NCBI RefSeq assembly: GCF_963666675.1
Contig: NZ_OY762929.1
Span: 3,790,001-3,854,000, forward strand
DNA: 64,000 nucleotides
Direction: 5' to 3'
Source of the DNA: an uncultured Desulfobacter sp.
Lineage (GTDB): Bacteria; Desulfobacterota; Desulfobacteria; Desulfobacterales; Desulfobacteraceae
In this document: piece by piece, positions 29,893 through 39,272 of the stretch
Numbering within the stretch: the first letter of the stretch is position 1
Layout: every line of letters starts with the position of its first letter
Made by a program: the position numbers and the translations under genes
The notes under the pieces: model-generated
What the model was told of the DNA's origin: nothing
Database searches by the model: none
The model's input: only the letters and a program-made list of their open reading frames with translations

Positions 29893-31343
29893 TGCGCTGG
29901 CCTTTTATCATACGAATCATCGGCGTCCTTCTATTTGTGCTTGGCCTTTCCATGGCCCTGCCCCTGGGCTGCAGCCTGTTTTTCAAAGACGGGGCCCATC
30001 AAGGCCACCTGACCGCCATGGCAGTGACCACCATAATGGGCGCCGGCATGATTTTTATCTCAAAAAAGGCCGGAAGCCATGACTATATCAACCAGAGAGA
30101 AGGCATTGCCGTTGTGGCATTGGGCTGGCTCGGCATCGGTCTTTTCGGCGCCCTGCCCTTTTTTCTGGCCCCGGATTTTTCCAACTTTACGGATGCGTTT
30201 TTTGAGTCCGTGTCCGGATTCACCACCACGGGTTCCTCGGTGATGACCAATATTGAGGGCGCGGCCCCCAGTCTATTATTCTGGCGAAGTTTGATCCAGT
30301 GGTTGGGCGGCATGGGCATCATTGTTCTGTCCCTGGCCATTTTACCGTTCTTAGGGGTGGGCGGCATACAGTTGTACAAAGCCGAAGTGCCCAGTCCGGT
30401 ACCGGACAAACTGACCCCTCGTTTGTCCGACTCCGCCAAAATTCTCTGGATGGTTTACGCGGGTATGACCCTTTTACTCATTGGGTTTCTTTATTTGGGG
30501 GGAATGAATCTATTTGAATCGACCTGTCATGCCCTGACCACACTGCCCACCGGCGGTTTTTCACCGAAAAATCTTTCCATTGCCCACTATAACAGCGCCT
30601 ATTTTGATTATGTAATTACCGTATTCATGCTGCTTGCAGGCATCAACTTTTCCCTGCATTACCAGATTTTACGGGGCAACGGCCTTGCATTCTGGAAGGA
30701 TGCTGAATGCCGGTTTTTCCTGGGGGCCGTGCTTGTGGGCACCCTGATCATCACATTCAACACCTGGGGGGCAGTGTATGACAGTGTTTCCAACGCCTTC
30801 AGGTTTGCCGTATTCCAGGTGGTTTCCATCGTCACCACCACAGGCTATGCCACGGCGGACTATGAACTGTTCCCGGGCCTGTCCCAGGTGCTCTTATTTT
30901 TTGGTATGTTCCTGGGGGCCAGTGCCGGTTCCACGGGCGGCGGCATGAAATGTGCCAGGATTATGGTCTGCATCAAATACTGCTACAGGGAGTTGTTCAA
31001 GCTCATCCATCCCCGCAGTGTCAGCCACATTAAACTAAACAACACCCTGATTCCCGAAGAACTGCTTCGTTCCATCTTGGGATTCATCTCCCTATATATC
31101 CTAATTTTCGTAATAGCCACCATTCTTCTTTCCTCATTAGGCGTGGATCTTTTAACCGCCTTAGGCGCAGTGGCCTCGTGCATAGGGAACATTGGTCCAG
31201 GTTTTGGTTCCGTGGGGCCGGCTGAAAATTTTGCACACCTTCCCCAGGCCGGCAAATGGCTTCTGTCCTGGTGCATGCTGGCAGGACGGCTGGAAATATA
31301 TACAGTAATTATACTTCTGATCCCCGAATTCTGGAGACAATAA
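29892..31343 (+). CDS. trkH: Trk potassium channel membrane subunit TrkH
   Basis: Potassium-translocating membrane subunit, 483 residues. The four pore repeats with selectivity-filter Gly are visible: SGFTTTGSS, ALTTLPTGGFSPKN, VSIVTTTGYATADY and SCIGNIGPGFGSVG. The segment GASAGSTGGGMKCARIM is the characteristic intramembrane loop region. ATG overlaps the trkA stop by one base, so the two subunits are cotranslated. It is the last gene before the change to surface-polysaccharide genes. Confidence 0.96.
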   Translation: MRWPFIIRIIGVLLFVLGLSMALPLGCSLFFKDGAHQGHLTAMAVTTIMGAGMIFISKKAGSHDYINQREGIAVVALGWLGIGLFGALPFFLAPDFSNFTDAFFESVSGFTTTGSSVMTNIEGAAPSLLFWRSLIQWLGGMGIIVLSLAILPFLGVGGIQLYKAEVPSPVPDKLTPRLSDSAKILWMVYAGMTLLLIGFLYLGGMNLFESTCHALTTLPTGGFSPKNLSIAHYNSAYFDYVITVFMLLAGINFSLHYQILRGNGLAFWKDAECRFFLGAVLVGTLIITFNTWGAVYDSVSNAFRFAVFQVVSIVTTTGYATADYELFPGLSQVLLFFGMFLGASAGSTGGGMKCARIMVCIKYCYRELFKLIHPRSVSHIKLNNTLIPEELLRSILGFISLYILIFVIATILLSSLGVDLLTALGAVASCIGNIGPGFGSVGPAENFAHLPQAGKWLLSWCMLAGRLEIYTVIILLIPEFWRQ

Positions 31344-31482
31344 GTTCAATCGTTTTAGAGGCAATCAAAACACCAATTTTACGCCTTGGCCCTAAATGCA
31401 TGTTTATCAATCAAATCAGATAGATTCAGACTATTGCCCCGATTCAATCTCCTGATTTTTTAATTTTACACCTTTTTTATCC

Positions 31483-31511
31483 TTGACTTGATTAACAAGA
31501 TTCAATAGAAA
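31483..31511 (+). promoter_or_regulatory. Candidate promoter for the polysaccharide locus
   Basis: TTGACT (31483-31488), exactly 17 nt, then TAGAAA (31506-31511). A palindrome GAGATAA-T-TTATCTC at 31535-31549 lies just past the expected start and could be an operator. A transcript from here would have a leader of about 560 nt. Confidence 0.45.
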
Positions 31512-31981
31512 TCACATATTGCGAATACAATTTTGAGATAATTTATCTCTATCAATGGAATCCGAATCAAAGCAACACCGGATTGTCCTAAATTAAGACG
31601 AAGAACGATTCAACAGCCAATGCCGGACGGACGAAACAAAGGCTGATCACGACAAATTTGCTGCAAAACTGATGGTGGATCAAAGTTAAATTGATCCTTG
31701 GGCGATTGGTTTAAATCCTATGTTCGTTAGGGCGTTAAATAGCCTATCCCGCGACCTTAGAAACAGATCAGAATGCTTTCCATAAAAATTGAAAGCATGG
31801 ATTCAATCTTTAAAGCCCCCCAAAAGAACAAAAATTAAAAATATTTATAAATCAAGTTTATTACACCAATCGCACTGTGTAATCGACCAGGCGGAGCAAT
31901 GTTTTCAGAATTTGTGGCATGGAATTGATAAAAATTTAATATACACCCCGTTCTAAAAATTAAAAACATATTGAAATAATA

Positions 31982-32054
31982 TTTGATATTATACCCACTT
32001 ACATGCTATCAACATAAATAAGTCGTAATTTTCTAAAGTTTCTTTGATATTATA
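31982..32054 (+). repeat. 12-bp direct repeat TTTGATATTATA upstream of the silk-like gene
   Basis: Exact copies at 31982-31993 and 32043-32054, 61 bp apart. Both contain a TATTAT -10-like core, so these may be tandem start sites or regulator sites close to the first gene of the locus. Confidence 0.45.
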
Positions 32055-32078
32055 TCGCAAACTGAAAGGAGAGAATTC

Positions 32079-32390
32079 ATGAAGAAAGCAATTATTCTGC
32101 TAATCAGCGTGATGTTTTTAACCTTTAGCACGACGGTATTAGCCGAGCCTAACGTCGGCGCTGCTGGTGCTGGCGGTGGGGCTGGTGCTGGCGGTGGTGC
32201 TGGTGCTGGGGCTGGTGCTGGGGCTGGTGCTGGGGCTGCTGGTGCCGCTGCCGCTGGTGCCGCTGGGGCTGGAATTTCAGCAGCGACGATAGGCGCCGTT
32301 GTCGCCGGTGCGGTTGTTGCCGGTGCAGTCGTTGCTACTGTCACTTCGAATGATGACGACGATCCTGCTGGTCATGGTCATGGTCATTAA
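32079..32390 (+). CDS. Secreted silk-like Gly/Ala-rich small protein
   Basis: 103 residues. The signal peptide is clear (MKKAIILLISVMFLTFSTTVLA, cut after about residue 22). Residues about 26-66 are almost only Gly and Ala (GAGAGAGAGAGAAG type), made from GGTGCTGGGGCT-like DNA repeats. A hydrophobic Ala/Val segment follows (about 68-86), then acidic NDDDD and a His tail GHGHGH. AAGGAGAG precedes the ATG, and a 13-bp hairpin terminator follows. It is therefore likely made in large amounts as its own short mRNA. Similar small Gly-rich secreted proteins open other exopolysaccharide loci; the function is not known to me. Confidence 0.75.
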   Translation: MKKAIILLISVMFLTFSTTVLAEPNVGAAGAGGGAGAGGGAGAGAGAGAGAGAAGAAAAGAAGAGISAATIGAVVAGAVVAGAVVATVTSNDDDDPAGHGHGH

Positions 32391-32397
32391 TTAATTA

Positions 32398-32450
32398 AAA
32401 GATCCATAAGGATTAATTTTCTAAAACTTATGGATCTTTCTCTTCCTTTT
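32398..32450 (+). terminator. Terminator after the silk-like gene
   Basis: AAAGATCCATAAG (32398-32410) and CTTATGGATCTTT (32427-32439) form a perfect 13-bp stem, then CTCTTCCTTTTC supplies a U-rich tail. It lies right after the silk-like gene and before the export gene, giving partial or full termination. Confidence 0.8.
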
Positions 32451-32486
32451 CTATCCAACCCCAATTTCTCTACAAGTGATCGTAAC

Positions 32487-35018
32487 ATGATAAAAAAATG
32501 TTTCCTTTTTATTTATTTATTTGTATTTGTCTGCACATCATGGGTTTCAGCCCTGGAATTTAACGGACAAACAATATCTTCCGGCCAGCAAATATCTGCA
32601 GATCAATTAAACAATCTGCCGCCTGGAATTAAAAAAAAACTTGAAGAACAGATAAACAACCCGTCAGACAAAAGTACCTTTCCAGGCGGAATTAAACCTG
32701 AGCTTCCAAGGTATAAAATTGAAACCAGGCAATCGTTCCCCAAAAAAGAGTTGGTTTCTGAAGACGACGAGTTGGTTTCTGAAGACGACGAGTTGGTTTC
32801 TGAAGACGACGAGTTGGTTTCTGAAGACGACGAGTTGGTTTCTGAAGACGAAGTTTCTAAAATCGAAACACAATATCGTGAAATGTATCAATCCGATTTA
32901 AGCACAAATCTGAAGCAATTCGGATACGGTATATTTGATACGGGTGTTGTAAAACCAACCAGCCTGGCAGTCCCTGATGGGAACTACATCATCGGAACCG
33001 GAGATGAACTTTTAATCCGAGTATGGGGAAGCGGCCTGGATGCATCTTATCCGGCAATAGTAGACCGAAGAGGAAATATCAGTCTCCCTAAAATAGGCAT
33101 CCTGGAGGTTGCGGGCATAAAATATAAAGACCTTGAAACCATTATTCAAAATGAAGCAAACAATTATATTCAGGGCATAAATATCAAAGTTGCATTTACC
33201 AGATTGCGGAGCCTTGAAGTTTACGTTGTTGGCGCCGTCAAAAAACCCGGACTACACATAGTTCCTCCATTTTCAACTATTTTTGATGGTCTGATGGCTG
33301 CAGGCGGTGTATACAAAAAAGGCTCCCTCAGACGAATTCAATTAAATAGAAATGGTAGCCAGGTTCAGCGCTTTGATTTATATGACCTGTTATTAAAAGG
33401 TGACAGAACCTCGGACAAACAATTGGAAAACAAAGATGTCATTTTCGTTCCTGGGATTGGCGAAACCGTTGCGGTTGCAGGTGCAGTGAATGATGAAGGC
33501 ATTTTTGAAATCAAACGGCAAAGAAACATTGACGATCTCGTATCCATGGCCGGAGGCGTACTTCCCCAAGCCCTGGGCACCAGGATTTATTTGAGACGGT
33601 TTAAAGACAATAGAGAATTTGTGGTAAGAGACATAGAAAACCATGGGAGTTTGGAAAACTGGAAATCAATTCCAGTCCAGAACGGCGACATGGTGGATGT
33701 CACGTTTTCCAAAACGCTGCCTAAACTGGTTTATCTAAACGGGCATGTCTGGACTGAAGATATCTTTCAATATAAAAAGGGATTAAAGCTGTCTCATATC
33801 CTAACGTCAACAGAACTGTTAAAACCGGATGCAGCGATAGAATTTGCATTTCTCTACAGGTACAATCCGGAAAGCACCCGTTTTACCCCCTTACAATTTC
33901 CCTTGGCCAAGGTATTCTCAAGAGAATACGATACAGCACTAAGACCCTTTGATCAAATACAGATTCTTTCCAGGAAAGAAATCGGTATAAAAGAGAGCTT
34001 CAACATTACCGGCGCAGTGCGCAAACCTGGCCAGTACGAGTTCAGCCCAGGTCTGACAATAAACGATGCCATCGCCCTTGCAGGGGGAGTCAAATTTGGC
34101 GGTAAAACATCCAATATTGAACTGGCTAGACAAACGATTAAAAACGATGCCGTAGTCACTGAATATAACGTTCTGAACCAGGAAACAGACGGAAATAAAA
34201 ATCTGAGGCCCTTTGATACAGTACTTGTCCCGATGCTTAAAGATGCCACCCTTATCAGACAGGTCAGCATTACAGGTGAAGTGGTATGTCCGGGAACCTA
34301 TACCATCAGTGAGGGCGAAAACCTATCCAATGTAATAAAGCGGGCCGGAGGATTTACCCCCCATGCCTATTTTTTCGGTGCCAAATACACATCGGAACAA
34401 GCCCGTGAAATCCAGCAGCTTAGTGTCAACAATATGATCAAGCAGCTCGAATTAGAATACATCCAGATGGCCTCTGGACAGACACAGAAAGCATTATCTG
34501 AAGAAGATGCAAAAGCTCAATTGCTGGCCACACAGCAGATGGAATCATTCTTAGAAAAACTGAGGCAAATCAAGGCCGAGGGCAGAGTTGCGATTTACCT
34601 GGCGGACCTGGAAACATTTGCCGGCAGTTCCTATGATTATGTACTAAAAGACGGCGATTCTATTTTTATCCCGGAAAAACCTTACTTTGTATCTGTTGTC
34701 GGTTCTGTGTATATGCCCGGCTCATTTCTCTATCAGCCTAATCAAACGCTTGAATCATATCTATCCAAAAGCGGCGGACTGGCAAAGGGGGCAGATGAAG
34801 ACCATGTATACCTGATAAAGGCAAACGGCGAAATTGTATCAGCACAACAGACAACAGGCCTATTTTCTTCAAACTTTGAAGATATAGTCCTGATGCCCGG
34901 TGATACAATCGTAGTTCCCCAAAATCTTGAAAAAGTTCCCTATCTTAAACTCGTGAGTTCAATTTCAGATATTGTATTTAAAATTGTCACAACTGCCGGA
35001 ATCATATTTGCCATTTAA
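32487..35018 (+). CDS. Multi-SLBB polysaccharide export protein (Wza/OPX family)
   Basis: Outer-membrane polysaccharide export component, 843 residues from the ATG at 32487. That start opens a signal peptide (MIKKCFLFIYLFVFVCTSWV). The in-frame ATG at 32430 lies inside the terminator hairpin and is unlikely. After an acidic region with five tandem ELVSEDD units (about 88-122) comes the polysaccharide export domain (YIIGTGDELLIRVWG). Several SLBB repeats follow (VYVVGAVKKPGLH, VAVAGAVNDEGIF, FNITGAVRKPGQY, VSITGEVVCPGTY, VSVVGSVYMPGSF). The C-terminal segment is hydrophobic. It is followed by YjbH- and Wzz-like genes, so it forms the export channel of this locus. Confidence 0.9.
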   Translation: MIKKCFLFIYLFVFVCTSWVSALEFNGQTISSGQQISADQLNNLPPGIKKKLEEQINNPSDKSTFPGGIKPELPRYKIETRQSFPKKELVSEDDELVSEDDELVSEDDELVSEDDELVSEDEVSKIETQYREMYQSDLSTNLKQFGYGIFDTGVVKPTSLAVPDGNYIIGTGDELLIRVWGSGLDASYPAIVDRRGNISLPKIGILEVAGIKYKDLETIIQNEANNYIQGINIKVAFTRLRSLEVYVVGAVKKPGLHIVPPFSTIFDGLMAAGGVYKKGSLRRIQLNRNGSQVQRFDLYDLLLKGDRTSDKQLENKDVIFVPGIGETVAVAGAVNDEGIFEIKRQRNIDDLVSMAGGVLPQALGTRIYLRRFKDNREFVVRDIENHGSLENWKSIPVQNGDMVDVTFSKTLPKLVYLNGHVWTEDIFQYKKGLKLSHILTSTELLKPDAAIEFAFLYRYNPESTRFTPLQFPLAKVFSREYDTALRPFDQIQILSRKEIGIKESFNITGAVRKPGQYEFSPGLTINDAIALAGGVKFGGKTSNIELARQTIKNDAVVTEYNVLNQETDGNKNLRPFDTVLVPMLKDATLIRQVSITGEVVCPGTYTISEGENLSNVIKRAGGFTPHAYFFGAKYTSEQAREIQQLSVNNMIKQLELEYIQMASGQTQKALSEEDAKAQLLATQQMESFLEKLRQIKAEGRVAIYLADLETFAGSSYDYVLKDGDSIFIPEKPYFVSVVGSVYMPGSFLYQPNQTLESYLSKSGGLAKGADEDHVYLIKANGEIVSAQQTTGLFSSNFEDIVLMPGDTIVVPQNLEKVPYLKLVSSISDIVFKIVTTAGIIFAI
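32748..32851 (+). repeat. In-frame 21-bp tandem repeat, five copies
   Basis: The unit GAGTTGGTTTCTGAAGACGA (plus one base) starts at 32748, 32769, 32790, 32811 and 32832. The first four copies are identical and the last differs at its final base. Each encodes ELVSEDD. DNA-level identity implies recent expansion by slippage, and copy number is probably variable. Because the unit is a multiple of three, it changes protein length without breaking the frame. Confidence 0.95.
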
Positions 35019-37161
35019 GCGTTACGTTTTTTCTACCGTATTGTGTATTATTTTTGCATTTTGTCTGCTCGGCCCTTACTCACAGGTGTCTGCCGTTGAA
35101 AACAGGGCCCAAGCTTTAGGCTCTCTACAATCATATACAGGGCTTCTTTATATGCCCAATGCCCGGGTAAAACCGGATTGGTCAGTACGGCTTAAAATCG
35201 GACACAATGATCCATATACATATTACGGCGGGGCTTTGGGTGTATTTGACTGGTTAGAATTCCATGGACAATTCACCCAAATCAATACGATCACCGCTTT
35301 TCCCGGATACGAGTATGGAGATTATAAAGATCGAGCTGCAGGGATGCGGCTGGTTATGATCAAAGAAAATGAGTTCATGCCGCAGATTGCCGTTGGATTT
35401 TATGACGCCATTGGCACCGGCCTTTTTCCTTTTCGTTATATCGCTGCTTCTAAAATGATTGGAAATGTCGACCTGACCTTTGGTCTGGGCCAAGGTATTC
35501 TTGCCGGTGATTACCCAGCAGACGAATACTCAGGGGACGATATCGGTAAATCTTTTTTATTTACAACGCCATTCAGGAAAACAAAACCGTTTATGGGCGC
35601 AGAATGGCACTACACGCCGGATTTAAGTTTCACAGCTGAATATTCTCCGATTAATTGGCGTAATATGTTCGGGTACCGGGACAGCAGCAATAATAAACTC
35701 AAAGATGATAATACGCTTTTTGATCTAAATATAGGTGTGAAATATAAAATCACCGATTATCTTCATGCAACGGCTGCAATGATCGGAGGCAACACATACG
35801 CTGCAAGCATAAACTTTGAGTTCCCCTTGGAACCTGAAGGGATGCTGGCCTGGGATAAGCCGGCAAGCTACAATCCCACAGAGAAACTGAAATGGAAAGC
35901 TATGGAATCAAATAACGAAGATTTGTCATTTTTGATTTCAGAAGAAATAAAAAAACTGGGTTTTGCCGGGGTATCATCTGCCTGCAGTACTGATTCGGCG
36001 TGGATAGAATTTAAAAACTCAGTTCACCTTTCAGATACACGGGCCATTGGACGGATAGGTGCAGTGCTTGATAAAATTTTACCCGAACGCATCCAGACAT
36101 TGTTCATCAACCTGAAAAAAAAAGAGACTGTTATAACCAGTCTTAGATTCGGGCGAAGAGAGTTGAGGGCGTTTATAAATTCTAAAATGGATGACCAGGG
36201 CTTGATGGCGTTTACTGATCTCACCTTGTATAAAACCAAACACTGGCATTCGTTTGAAACAAAGCAGGACGCTTCCGATCTATGTGCTGCTGATGAATCA
36301 AGATTTTCTTTTAATATCCAGCCCAAGATCCGAACATTTTTAAATAATCGATCCGGATTTTTCAAGCATAAAGGCCTGCTAAGGGCACAGGCAGATTATC
36401 GGCTCTGGAAAGGTGCGGCGATTTTAGGAGAACTGGAATATACCCTTTTCAACCAATATGATGACCTTATTTATGACCCTCTGGAACAGGAACATTCTGT
36501 TCGAACGGATATGGTGGAATATGAGACCGGACAAAAAATCAGACTGTCTCAGTTGACCTTGAATCAATTCATAGATCTGCCCTTAGACATAGCGGGAAGA
36601 TTTTCAGCCGGATATTTTGAAACCCAGTATGCAGGCATTGGGATTGAGTGTTTCCGTTATTTCAACGATGGGCTTTGGGGTCTGGGGTTTGACAGTCAAA
36701 TGGTGAAAAAAAGAGATCCTGATTCAACCTTTAACATTCACGAAGAATATGACGACTGGTATAAAACTGCCTTTTTGAATGTCTATGCAAATATCATCCC
36801 ATCGCTTGGGTTGGAATCCGGGCTGAAAATAGGCCGATTCCTTGCCGGAGATCCCGGTGTCAGAATTGATCTCAGGCGTACGTTTAAATATTTTACGATT
36901 GGGGCCTGGTATACCAAAACGGATACAGATCTGTTTGCCTCAGAAAAAAACCGCTCGGCGGATCAAAAAGGCGTATATATCACATTTCCTCTGTCCATAT
37001 TTTTCCCAAAAGACACTCCAAAGCGCATGAGATACACGTTTTCGAGTTTTACCAGAGACCAGGGTGCAACAGTACGGCAACCGGGTTCTTTGTATCCACT
37101 TGATCCTTTTTCAACTCCAGATCATTTTAAAAGAACGATTAATGACATGAGGCAGAATTAA
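34972..37161 (+). CDS. YjbH-like outer-membrane exopolysaccharide protein
   Basis: A large (up to 729 residues) secreted protein of the YjbH family, probably an outer-membrane beta barrel. It opens with a signal peptide (VLCIIFAFCLLGPYSQVSA). The family start follows (ALGSLQSYTGLLYMPNARVK, DWSVRLKIGHNDPYTYYGGA). The rest is Tyr/aromatic-rich beta strands, ending near RYTFSSFTRDQGATV. ATG 34972 overlaps the export gene by 47 nt; a TTG at 35008 with GGA before it is also plausible and would keep the signal peptide. It works with the export protein. Confidence 0.8.
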   Translation: MYLKLSQLPESYLPFKRYVFSTVLCIIFAFCLLGPYSQVSAVENRAQALGSLQSYTGLLYMPNARVKPDWSVRLKIGHNDPYTYYGGALGVFDWLEFHGQFTQINTITAFPGYEYGDYKDRAAGMRLVMIKENEFMPQIAVGFYDAIGTGLFPFRYIAASKMIGNVDLTFGLGQGILAGDYPADEYSGDDIGKSFLFTTPFRKTKPFMGAEWHYTPDLSFTAEYSPINWRNMFGYRDSSNNKLKDDNTLFDLNIGVKYKITDYLHATAAMIGGNTYAASINFEFPLEPEGMLAWDKPASYNPTEKLKWKAMESNNEDLSFLISEEIKKLGFAGVSSACSTDSAWIEFKNSVHLSDTRAIGRIGAVLDKILPERIQTLFINLKKKETVITSLRFGRRELRAFINSKMDDQGLMAFTDLTLYKTKHWHSFETKQDASDLCAADESRFSFNIQPKIRTFLNNRSGFFKHKGLLRAQADYRLWKGAAILGELEYTLFNQYDDLIYDPLEQEHSVRTDMVEYETGQKIRLSQLTLNQFIDLPLDIAGRFSAGYFETQYAGIGIECFRYFNDGLWGLGFDSQMVKKRDPDSTFNIHEEYDDWYKTAFLNVYANIIPSLGLESGLKIGRFLAGDPGVRIDLRRTFKYFTIGAWYTKTDTDLFASEKNRSADQKGVYITFPLSIFFPKDTPKRMRYTFSSFTRDQGATVRQPGSLYPLDPFSTPDHFKRTINDMRQN

Positions 37162-37163
37162 AC

Positions 37164-38171
37164 ATGGCAGACAGCAAAACAGAGCAGGCCCCAAAAGATA
37201 TCATCTATGTACCGATACCTGACCCTGGAATGAACAGGGAAGATAAAATAGATTTTCTGGCTCTGTGGAGTATTATCTGGAAAGGCAAATGGTTTATTTT
37301 GAGTTGTACCTTAATCGGTACCCTTTACGCTGTTTATACGTCCTTGTATGTGGTGCCGGTCACTTACCGGTCCGATGCGGTCCTCCAACTCACGGAAACT
37401 GGAAACAATAAACTTTCAAACTTGTCTTCGCTTGTAGGCAGCCTCCCCATATCCATGGGATTATCCAGAAACAATAAATCTGCAAATATTATAAATTATT
37501 TAAACAGCAGGACTTTTAAATTCAGATTAATCGAAGAAAATAATCTGCTTCAGCGATTTCATAAAAATATCTGGGATAAAAAAAACCAAAAATGGATGGT
37601 TGATGACCCTGACGAAGTGCCGACCTTACTCAATTGTTTAGAGCCATTGCAAAATAGTTTTAGTTTTGAGCTGGATCCAAAAACTTCGTTAATAACACTC
37701 TCATGGGTGGATGAAGACCCCAAATTCACATCAACAATTTTAAATGATGTTATCAGACAATTATCATACTACCTTGAAAACGAATATGAAAGCGATGCAA
37801 AAAAAGAACGCTTTTTTATCGAAAAACAGCTTCGCAATGCTGAAAACGAACTTGAACATTGGGAAAAACAAGTCCCATCACAACAACTAACCTTATCTAA
37901 AATCCAAAGAGAAAAACTCACGGCTCAAGCAATATATACAGAACTGAGAAAACAACTGGAACTGGCAAAAATATCTGAAGTTAAAGAAGTAGTAAGATTT
38001 AAAGTTCTGGATGAACCATATATTCCTGAAAAAAGATTCAAACCCAACCGTAGACAAATGTGCCTCTTCGCAATGTTCGTCAGTGGATTTTTCTCTCTTT
38101 TCATGGTTTTATTCTTCAATTTCATCAAAACCGTATTCTCCCAAAGGAACACTGGAAAAGAGGGAAATTGA
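37164..38171 (+). CDS. Wzz-type polysaccharide co-polymerase / chain-length regulator
   Basis: Inner-membrane protein of 335 residues. A membrane helix lies at about 43-63 (WFILSCTLIGTLYAVYTSLY), then a long periplasmic helical domain with a coiled coil (about 195-275). A second membrane helix comes at the C-terminus (MCLFAMFVSGFFSLFMVLFF), preceded by the Pro-rich EPYIPEKRFKPNR segment typical of Wzz. No tyrosine-kinase domain is attached. It starts 2 nt after the YjbH-like gene, giving an export-YjbH-Wzz transport module. Confidence 0.88.
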   Translation: MADSKTEQAPKDIIYVPIPDPGMNREDKIDFLALWSIIWKGKWFILSCTLIGTLYAVYTSLYVVPVTYRSDAVLQLTETGNNKLSNLSSLVGSLPISMGLSRNNKSANIINYLNSRTFKFRLIEENNLLQRFHKNIWDKKNQKWMVDDPDEVPTLLNCLEPLQNSFSFELDPKTSLITLSWVDEDPKFTSTILNDVIRQLSYYLENEYESDAKKERFFIEKQLRNAENELEHWEKQVPSQQLTLSKIQREKLTAQAIYTELRKQLELAKISEVKEVVRFKVLDEPYIPEKRFKPNRRQMCLFAMFVSGFFSLFMVLFFNFIKTVFSQRNTGKEGN

Positions 38172-38279
38172 AAAGGACATTAAAAATATGAGGTTGTGGT
38201 TCAATTTAATATAGAAACAGATTCTCGTTCTGTCACTAAACGTATGATGATCTCTTTGATCAGACACTGGAGGTAATAA

Positions 38280-39272
38280 TTGCAGCTTGAAAAAAAAAGG
38301 GTGCTGGTAACAGGTGCGGATGGATTCATTGGATCTCATCTTGTAGAAATGTTGTCCCAAAAAAAATGTAAAATAAGGGCTCTTAATTATTACAATTCAT
38401 TTAACAAATGGGGTTGGCTGGAATCTCTGGATTGTCTTGACAAGATTGAGGTGATAAGCGGAGATGTCCGAGATCCTCATTTTTGTAAATTCATTACAAA
38501 AGATATTGATGTTATTTTTCATCTTGCCGCGTTGATAGCCATACCGTATTCATATATTGCACCTGATAGTTACATTGATACCAATATTAAAGGCACCCTG
38601 AATATCTGCCAGGCAGCAAAAGAAAATAAATGTTTACGAATAGTACATACATCAACATCAGAGGTATACGGAACGGCACGTTATGTACCAATAGATGAGA
38701 ATCACCCGCTTCAACCGCAGTCTCCATATTCTGCCAGCAAAATTGGCGCAGATCAGATCGCCTTGAGTTTCTTCCTATCATTTGGTCTACCGGTTTCAAT
38801 TGCCCGCCCCTTTAATACATATGGTCCAAGACAAAGCGCCAGAGCCGTCATACCGACGATCATCACCCAAATTGCAGCCGGCAAGAAGCAGATCAAGCTG
38901 GGGGATATATCCCCTACACGGGATTTCAATTATGTGCTGGACACCTGTCAGGGCTTTATTGATATTGCCCAATCCGAAAAGACTATCGGCGAGGTGGTTA
39001 ATATCGGATCGGGGTTTGAATTTTCGATTGGTGAGACCTTAAATTTGTTAAAGGAACTGATGCAGTCCGACGTGACTTTTATAACAGACGACAACCGCAT
39101 TCGCCCCAAAAACTCCGAGGTATTCCGCCTGTGCTGTGACAACACAAAAATCCGGAATTTGACCGGATTCGAACCGCAATATACACTGGAGCAAGGATTA
39201 AAACAGTGCATTGACTGGTTTACCCTGCCGGAAAACCTTTCTCAGTATAAAACAGATATATACAATGTATAA
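38280..39272 (+). CDS. legB: LegB-type NDP-GlcNAc 4,6-dehydratase
   Basis: Extended SDR of 330 residues. Rossmann motif is VTGADGFIGSHL; catalytic residues are in HTSTSEVYG and PYSASKIGADQ (YxxxK). The sequence RPFNTYGPRQSARAVIPTII and the N-terminal NYYNSFNKWGWL are characteristic of LegB. In the Campylobacter legionaminic acid pathway LegB converts GDP-GlcNAc to the 4-keto-6-deoxy sugar. It overlaps legC by 8 nt, giving the first two steps of the pathway. The start codon is TTG (38280), preceded by a GGAGG-type site. Confidence 0.88.
   Translation: MQLEKKRVLVTGADGFIGSHLVEMLSQKKCKIRALNYYNSFNKWGWLESLDCLDKIEVISGDVRDPHFCKFITKDIDVIFHLAALIAIPYSYIAPDSYIDTNIKGTLNICQAAKENKCLRIVHTSTSEVYGTARYVPIDENHPLQPQSPYSASKIGADQIALSFFLSFGLPVSIARPFNTYGPRQSARAVIPTIITQIAAGKKQIKLGDISPTRDFNYVLDTCQGFIDIAQSEKTIGEVVNIGSGFEFSIGETLNLLKELMQSDVTFITDDNRIRPKNSEVFRLCCDNTKIRNLTGFEPQYTLEQGLKQCIDWFTLPENLSQYKTDIYNV

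Larger units (their letters stand above)
31344..32078. other. 735-bp gene-free region at the head of the polysaccharide locus
   Basis: I see no credible gene. It contains a candidate sigma-70 promoter (31483-31511), a 15-bp palindrome just after it (31535-31549) and small hairpins GGATCAA/TTGATCC (31677-31697) and ATGCTTTC/GAAAGCAT (31773-31798). An exact 12-bp direct repeat TTTGATATTATA occurs at 31982 and 32043, the second close to the first gene. It is A/T rich and may be a long structured leader; no known riboswitch pattern was recognised. Confidence 0.6.

Noticed and set aside
32033..32344. 103-codon Pro/Ala-repeat frame on the minus strand
   Set aside because: Mirror image of the Gly/Ala repeat of the silk-like gene on the other strand, which has the signal peptide, ribosome site and terminator.
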